Source: Deltaproteobacteria bacterium (GTDB lineage: Bacteria; SAR324; JACQKK01). From it: a stretch of DNA of 9,484 bases. The stretch covers positions 1 to 9,484 of the forward strand of contig JAOUPZ010000102.1 of NCBI GenBank assembly GCA_029879595.1. The letters run 5' to 3'. Made by a program: the position numbers and the translations under genes. Below the pieces are notes generated by a model. The model made no database searches, was not told the origin of the DNA, and saw only the letters and a program-made list of their open reading frames with translations. Numbering within the stretch: the stretch's first letter is position 1; every line of letters starts with the position of its first letter. Positions 5,662-9,484 of the stretch are shown one piece after another.

Positions 5662-8600
5662 TCATGAGCAACCCATGGAGTTGCCGCAGCTGAGGCAGCG
5701 ATAGCAGGTGCCGTTTCTGACGGTGAGGTGTCCGCAGGTATCGCAGACGGGCGCGTCACCCATCATCTCGGCCATGTGTTCGTTGAGCCCGTCGCCATAG
5801 TCGTCAATGGTCATCGTGGCGGTTGAATTGGCGGCCTTCTTCATCTGGGCGGAGGGGGAACTGTCCGCGTTTTCCAGGGACGGATGGCCATCGGAGCGTG
5901 TGTCCAGCGAGGGTTGCACATGCACCAGATCGTTGCGGCCCAGGTACTCCATGCCCAGAATCCTGAAGATGAAGTCCAGGATGGAGGTGCAGGTGCGCAC
6001 ATTGGGATGGTCGGTTATGCCGTAGGGCTCGAAGCGGGTGAAGGTGAACATCTTCACGTATTTTTCCAGCGGCACGCCGTACTGAAGCCCGACGGAAATG
6101 GCCTGGGCGAAACTGTTCATCATGCTGCGGTAGGCCGCTCCCTCCTTGTACATGTCGATGAAAATTTCTCCCAGGGTGCCATCCTCGAAGTCCCCGGTGC
6201 GCAGGAACAGCTTGTGCCCGGCCACACTGCCCTCCAGGGTGAAGCCCTGGCGGCGGCGAGGCAGCTCGCGCCGATTGCCCCAGGCCCGGCCGGTTTCCGC
6301 TATGTGCAGGGCGGCTTGCACCGGGTCCTGCTCCTGTGCCTCGTCGGAGGCCTGCTCGGTTTTTGCCAGCTTGGTGCTCAGGGGTTGACTGCCCTTGCTG
6401 TTATCGCGGTACAGGGCCACGGCCTTGAGGCCGTAGCGCCAGGACTGGACATAGATATCCTCGATTTCCTCAACGGTGGTGTTTTCGGCCACGTTGATGG
6501 TCTTGGAAATGGCTCCGGAAATGAAGGGTTGCACGGCGGCCATCATTTTCACATGGGCCATGGGGGCCAGATATCTGACGCCCAGGTGGCCGCATTTGTT
6601 GGCGCAGTCGAAAACAGCCAGATGCTCGGCCTTGAGATCCGGGGCACCCTCGATTGTCTCGTGGCCGTTGATGTAGTTCATGGCGCTGGCCACTTCATCC
6701 TCGTTCATTCCCCGTTCCACCAGACTGGCCGGGTTGACATGGGGGGTATAGTCGTTGACGTGGCCGGTGAGGCGCACCGACTGCGCGGCCTCGGCAATCT
6801 CGTCATTGGAATACCCCAGGGCCTTGAGGCGGGCCAGGTCCAGCTCTCCGCCGTCTTCCAGGCTCTGGCTGCCCAGGATATAGCGGATGATGTTCTTTAT
6901 CTGGTCTTGGGAGTATCCCAGGTTGGCCAGGGCCAGGGGCAGGGACTGGTTGACGATCTTGATGTATCCGCCGCCGGCCAGTTTTTTCCATTTTACCAGC
7001 GAATAGTCAGGTTCCACGCCGGTGGTGTCGCAGTCCATCAGCAGTCCGATGGTTCCCGTGGGGGCCAGTACGGTCATCTGGGCGTTGCGGAATCCGTTTT
7101 TACGGCCGAGAGTTTCCGCCTTTTCCCAGGCTTCCTGGGCGGCATGCCACAACTCGGGGTTGCAAAGCCTTGCATCGATGCGGGTGGCGGCATTCCTGTG
7201 CTTTCCTATCACCCTGAGCATGGATTTGCGGTTGGCGGAAAAACCCTTGAAGGGGCCCTGCTCGCCTGCTATTTCTGCGCTGGCGGCATAGGCTTCGCCG
7301 GAAAGCAGCGAGGTAATGGCTGCGGCGGTGGCTCTGCCCTCCTCTGAATCATAGGGCATTCCGTTGACCATGAGCAGCGTGCCCAGGTTGGCGTAGCCCA
7401 GCCCCAGGGGGCGGTATTCATGGCTGTTTCGGGTGATCTCCTCGGTGGGGTATGAGCTGAAGTCTATCAGAATCTCCTGGGCCATGGAGAAGACCCGCAC
7501 GGCGTTGCGGAAGCCTGCCAGGTCAATTCCGCCTTTCTCGGTGCGGAATTTCATCAGGTTCAGCGAGGCCAGGTTGCAGGCGGTGTCATCCAGGAACATG
7601 AACTCCGAGCAGGGGTTGGAGGCGTTGATCTTTCCTGAATCGGGGCAGGTGTGCCAGTCGTTGATGATGGTGTCGAACTGCACTCCCGGGTCGGCGCAGG
7701 ACCAGGCGGCCTCGGCTATCTCACGCATCATGTCGCGGGCCTGGTGGGTTTCGAACACCTCGCCGTTCTTGCGGAAGGTGGTCTGCCACTGGCCGTCATC
7801 CTCAAAGGCCTTCATGAAGCCGTCGGTGATCCGCACCGAGTTGTTGGAGTTCTGTCCGGAAACCGTGTGGTAGGCCTCTCCGTTGAAATCGGACTCCATG
7901 CCCCCCTTGATGAGCAGCTTGGCCTTTTCCTCTTCCCGGGCCTTCCAGCGGATGAAATCCAGGATTTCAGGGTGGTCAATGTCCAGGCAGACCATCTTGG
8001 CGGCCCGCCGGGTGGTTCCACCGGACTTGGTGGCTCCGGCACCCTTGTCGAAAACCTCCAGGAAGGACATGAGTCCGGAGGAGGTCCCGCCGCCGGACAG
8101 GTGTTCGTGCTTGCTGCGCAGGGACGAGAAGTTGGTGCCTGTGCCCGAGCCGTATTTGAATACGCGTGCTTCCTTTTGAAGCAGCCCGAAGATGGACATC
8201 AGGTCGTCATCGATCTTCTGGATGAAGCAGGCGGAGCACTGGGGGTGCTCATAGGAGTTTTCCAGCATGATCACGCGGTCCAGCCTGCTGTCCCAGTGCC
8301 AGTTTCCGCCGCTGCCTTCCACGCCGTATTCGTGATGGAGGCCGCAGTTGAACCAGACGGGCGAGTTGAAGGCGCCGCGCTGGGTGACCAGCATGTGGGC
8401 CAGCTCATCCTCGAAAATCTCCGCATCGCGGGGGGTCTTGAAATAACCGTTGCGCTCGCCGTAATCGCGGATGGTGTGGGCGATGCGGTGCACCACCTGC
8501 CTGACTGATACCTCGTGGCCCGTTCCCGGCACACCGGCCTTGCGGAAGTATTTGGAGACCACGATATCGGTGGCCAGCTGGCTCCAGCTGTCCGGCACCT

Positions 8601-8784
8601 CGGCGTCGTTCATCTCGAAGACGACCTTGCCGTTGGGTTCGGTGATCACCGAGCGGCGCTTGATCCAGTTTATTTCATCGAAAGGGTGGACGCCGTCCTT
8701 GGTGAAGTGGCGCTGAAACTGGAGCCCTGTGCGAGCCTTGCGGGTTTTTCCCGCGGGTGTCTTTTCCGCTGATCCGTGTTCCAT
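5662..8784 (-). CDS. nrdJ: Adenosylcobalamin-dependent (class II) ribonucleoside-diphosphate reductase
   Basis: NrdJ reduces ribonucleotides to deoxyribonucleotides with a radical made from coenzyme B12, so it needs neither oxygen nor a small subunit. ATG 8784 is chosen because AGGA lies eight bases upstream. TTG 8790 would add two residues but sits too close. From the ATG the protein has 1040 residues. Visible are S-A-C-F (C186, first redox cysteine) and N-P-C-S-E (390-394, with thiyl-radical C392 between N390 and E394). C403 in A-C-N-L-A-S follows 11 residues later, the same spacing as in Thermotoga NrdJ. Further on come A-P-T-G-T-I-G (574-580), K-T-I-N-V-A-E-N (761-768), a C-terminal domain (about 835-955) and a cysteine-rich tail with C-x2-C, C-x2-C-x2-C and a last C-S that probably binds zinc or relays electrons. 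No N-terminal ATP-cone is seen. All expected catalytic residues are present. It converges on small gene B and has a long, structured upstream region. Confidence 0.96.
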   Translation of the reverse strand: MEHGSAEKTPAGKTRKARTGLQFQRHFTKDGVHPFDEINWIKRRSVITEPNGKVVFEMNDAEVPDSWSQLATDIVVSKYFRKAGVPGTGHEVSVRQVVHRIAHTIRDYGERNGYFKTPRDAEIFEDELAHMLVTQRGAFNSPVWFNCGLHHEYGVEGSGGNWHWDSRLDRVIMLENSYEHPQCSACFIQKIDDDLMSIFGLLQKEARVFKYGSGTGTNFSSLRSKHEHLSGGGTSSGLMSFLEVFDKGAGATKSGGTTRRAAKMVCLDIDHPEILDFIRWKAREEEKAKLLIKGGMESDFNGEAYHTVSGQNSNNSVRITDGFMKAFEDDGQWQTTFRKNGEVFETHQARDMMREIAEAAWSCADPGVQFDTIINDWHTCPDSGKINASNPCSEFMFLDDTACNLASLNLMKFRTEKGGIDLAGFRNAVRVFSMAQEILIDFSSYPTEEITRNSHEYRPLGLGYANLGTLLMVNGMPYDSEEGRATAAAITSLLSGEAYAASAEIAGEQGPFKGFSANRKSMLRVIGKHRNAATRIDARLCNPELWHAAQEAWEKAETLGRKNGFRNAQMTVLAPTGTIGLLMDCDTTGVEPDYSLVKWKKLAGGGYIKIVNQSLPLALANLGYSQDQIKNIIRYILGSQSLEDGGELDLARLKALGYSNDEIAEAAQSVRLTGHVNDYTPHVNPASLVERGMNEDEVASAMNYINGHETIEGAPDLKAEHLAVFDCANKCGHLGVRYLAPMAHVKMMAAVQPFISGAISKTINVAENTTVEEIEDIYVQSWRYGLKAVALYRDNSKGSQPLSTKLAKTEQASDEAQEQDPVQAALHIAETGRAWGNRRELPRRRQGFTLEGSVAGHKLFLRTGDFEDGTLGEIFIDMYKEGAAYRSMMNSFAQAISVGLQYGVPLEKYVKMFTFTRFEPYGITDHPNVRTCTSILDFIFRILGMEYLGRNDLVHVQPSLDTRSDGHPSLENADSSPSAQMKKAANSTATMTIDDYGDGLNEHMAEMMGDAPVCDTCGHLTVRNGTCYRCLSCGNSMGCS

Positions 8785-8830
8785 GGTCAAAATCCTTTTT
8801 TTAACCTGATTGGTCTTCCCTGGTTGTCTG

Positions 8831-8963
8831 CCGGCCCGGCGTTCTTCCCCGAGCCGTTAATTCTTTTTCACCTGCCCTGTCTGCGCATTTCTTGCTTGCT
8901 TCCCTTTTGTTGCGTCCCTTTTTTCGCTTCACTTATGTTGCGTCAATTTTTGAGCCGGGCCGG
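8831..8963 (-). promoter_or_regulatory. Probable nrdJ leader: 10-bp inverted repeat around purine-rich repeats
   Basis: CCGGCCCGGC (8831-8840) and GCCGGGCCGG (8954-8963) are a perfect 10-bp inverted repeat around about 113 bases. The inside, read toward nrdJ, is strikingly purine-rich. It holds two copies of GACGCAACAWAAG, 28 bp apart (plus-strand 8904-8916 and 8932-8944). A TTGACG (minus strand, 8946-8941) resembles a -35, but no good -10 follows at 17 bp. If transcribed, the arms would form a long-range stem ending about 47 bases before the nrdJ start codon. I see no NrdR boxes and no cobalamin-riboswitch core. Confidence 0.45.
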
Positions 8964-9003
8964 AGAATACCTTCTGCTTCCGGCTGCCGATTACCTTCTG
9001 GTA

Positions 9004-9031
9004 CGGAGGGGACCCCTGTCCCCTCTGTTTT
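9004..9031 (+). terminator. Strong hairpin with T-run, orientation rightward
   Basis: CGGAGGGGAC (9004-9013) pairs with GTCCCCTCTG (9018-9027), ten pairs with one G-U, around a CCCT loop, followed by TTTT. This is a good terminator on the plus strand, although no rightward gene precedes it. On the minus strand it would be a stable hairpin without a T-run in the nrdJ upstream region. Confidence 0.45.
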
Positions 9032-9050
9032 CAACCGCTGGCCTGGGTGG

Positions 9051-9188
9051 GCGGCACACCTGGTGCCGCATATTGCAGGCATGGTTTTATTTTACCCGAT
9101 ATGGGGCTCCGGTGCCTGCCGGAGCCGACGGGTAGCGTGGCGGGGCTTGCGCTATTGCAGCGAAGGGTTTTCTCCGTACGGGGTACGG
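9051..9188. other. Cluster of stable hairpins upstream of nrdJ; possible structured RNA
   Basis: Three perfect stems occur within 140 bases: GCGGCAC-N5-GTGCCGC (9051-9069), GGCTCCGG-N6-CCGGAGCC (9105-9126) and CCGTAC-GGG-GTACGG (9174-9188). The middle one sits inside an outer TACCCG/CGGGTA stem (9093-9098 with 9129-9134). None is followed by a T-run on either strand. No frame here looks coding. The inverted repeats fold equally on both strands, so the transcribed strand is unknown. I tested it by eye against cobalamin riboswitch, SRP RNA, RNase P and tmRNA cores and found no match. Confidence 0.4.
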
Positions 9189-9484
9189 CCTGCGCTTATT
9201 TGGGTCTGATGAATGCCTTGTGCTGAACGGCTTAAATGGATGGTGTGGTGGGTGTGCTGTCTACCGGGGTATTTCAGCGGCTCCCGTTCCTGGGAGTTTC
9301 AACCGGCCATCCATAGCCGATGCAACCAGCATAGCATTTATCAGCTCCGTCTGCAGCACCAGCTTTTGTTGCGCCGTGCGGAGTGCGTTTGCCCTGCCTG
9401 GTTTGTGATGTTTAATCTTTATTCGTTTTGCCTGGCTTAACCGCAATTACCGGCAGCCTCACTGCAAAATCTTTTTACAACCTT
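9189..9484. other. Right-hand end without a convincing gene
   Basis: The open frames here are short, start with TTG or lack ribosome binding sites, and have odd composition. Weak features are a CTCCC-N6-GGGAG hairpin followed by TTTC (9281-9300) and CTTTTGTTGCGC (9363-9374), close to the 13-bp repeats at 8904-8944. I see nothing else. Confidence 0.5.

Noticed and set aside
5884..7347. Long rightward open frame (487 codons) antisense to nrdJ
   Set aside because: It lies wholly inside the certain nrdJ gene, and its product is rich in G, H, Q and V in the way GC-rich antisense frames are. It has no recognisable motif.
8960..9003. SRP RNA-like GCCGGAAGCAGAAGG on the minus strand
   Set aside because: It resembles the conserved SRP tetraloop region only superficially. 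The order and flanking stem do not fit.
8776..9135. Rightward open frame of 119 codons upstream of nrdJ
   Set aside because: It starts inside nrdJ in antisense and runs through the 9004-9031 terminator hairpin. Its Leu/Pro/Phe/Cys-rich product just reflects the pyrimidine-rich strand.
9261..9446. Leftward open frame of 61 codons near the right edge
   Set aside because: It starts with TTG directly after a stop, has no ribosome binding site, and shows no recognisable features. A real gene is not excluded but not supported.
8791..9484. Cobalamin riboswitch or NrdR boxes before nrdJ
   Set aside because: I looked on the minus strand for the conserved B12-box and GCCACTG-type core and for paired NrdR palindromes, and found none.

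Overview
The window comes from a GC-rich Gram-negative bacterium, most likely a proteobacterium. The signs are a lipoprotein with a lipobox, DapD of the diaminopimelate/lysine pathway, the non-mevalonate isoprenoid enzyme DXS, and a large adenosylcobalamin-dependent ribonucleotide reductase of the proteobacterial type with a C-terminal cysteine-rich tail. I cannot place it more precisely. It looks like chromosomal housekeeping sequence: there is no transposase, integrase, phage gene, tRNA, rRNA or CRISPR array.

Layout, left to right. Bases 1-169 hold at most the end of an unidentified gene. dxs (170-2125) lies on the minus strand. Its start faces a 587-base gap that contains a six-copy 14-bp tandem repeat, a 21-bp duplication, a terminator-like hairpin and a good rightward promoter. 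Four genes then run rightward: a 187-residue lipoprotein of unknown function (2713-3276, own promoter and terminator), dapD (3467-4585, with a foldable leader), and two small genes (4777-4962 and 5323-5523). nrdJ (5662-8784) is on the minus strand and converges on the second small gene, with the strong hairpin at 5535-5563 between them. The last 700 bases, upstream of nrdJ, have no convincing gene but carry several strong hairpins and short repeats.

The most interesting part is the pair of small genes. Their proteins (61 and 66 residues) are clear paralogues sharing an I-S-x(2)-E-[VI]-Q-x-A-[VL]-K-[KR]-F-x(2)-Q-G-G core, an R-L-P-A-Q-Q segment and a G-I-Y-E ending. Each has its own ribosome binding site, its own candidate regulatory palindrome and its own terminator. 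The second is preceded by a strong sigma-70-type promoter (TTGCCA, 17 bp, TATACT). That promoter is overlapped by a near-perfect CIRCE element (TTAGCACTC-N9-TACTGCTAA, 16 of 18 consensus positions), the operator of the heat-shock repressor HrcA. This suggests an undescribed heat-shock-controlled small protein with a paralogue next door under different control.

The genes do not form one pathway. DXS makes isoprenoid precursors, DapD acts in lysine and peptidoglycan synthesis, and NrdJ makes deoxyribonucleotides. Other points worth a second look are the minisatellite in the dxs leader, the unusual A-E-S-N-A version of the DXS catalytic motif, the possible RNA switch before dapD, and the long structured region before nrdJ.
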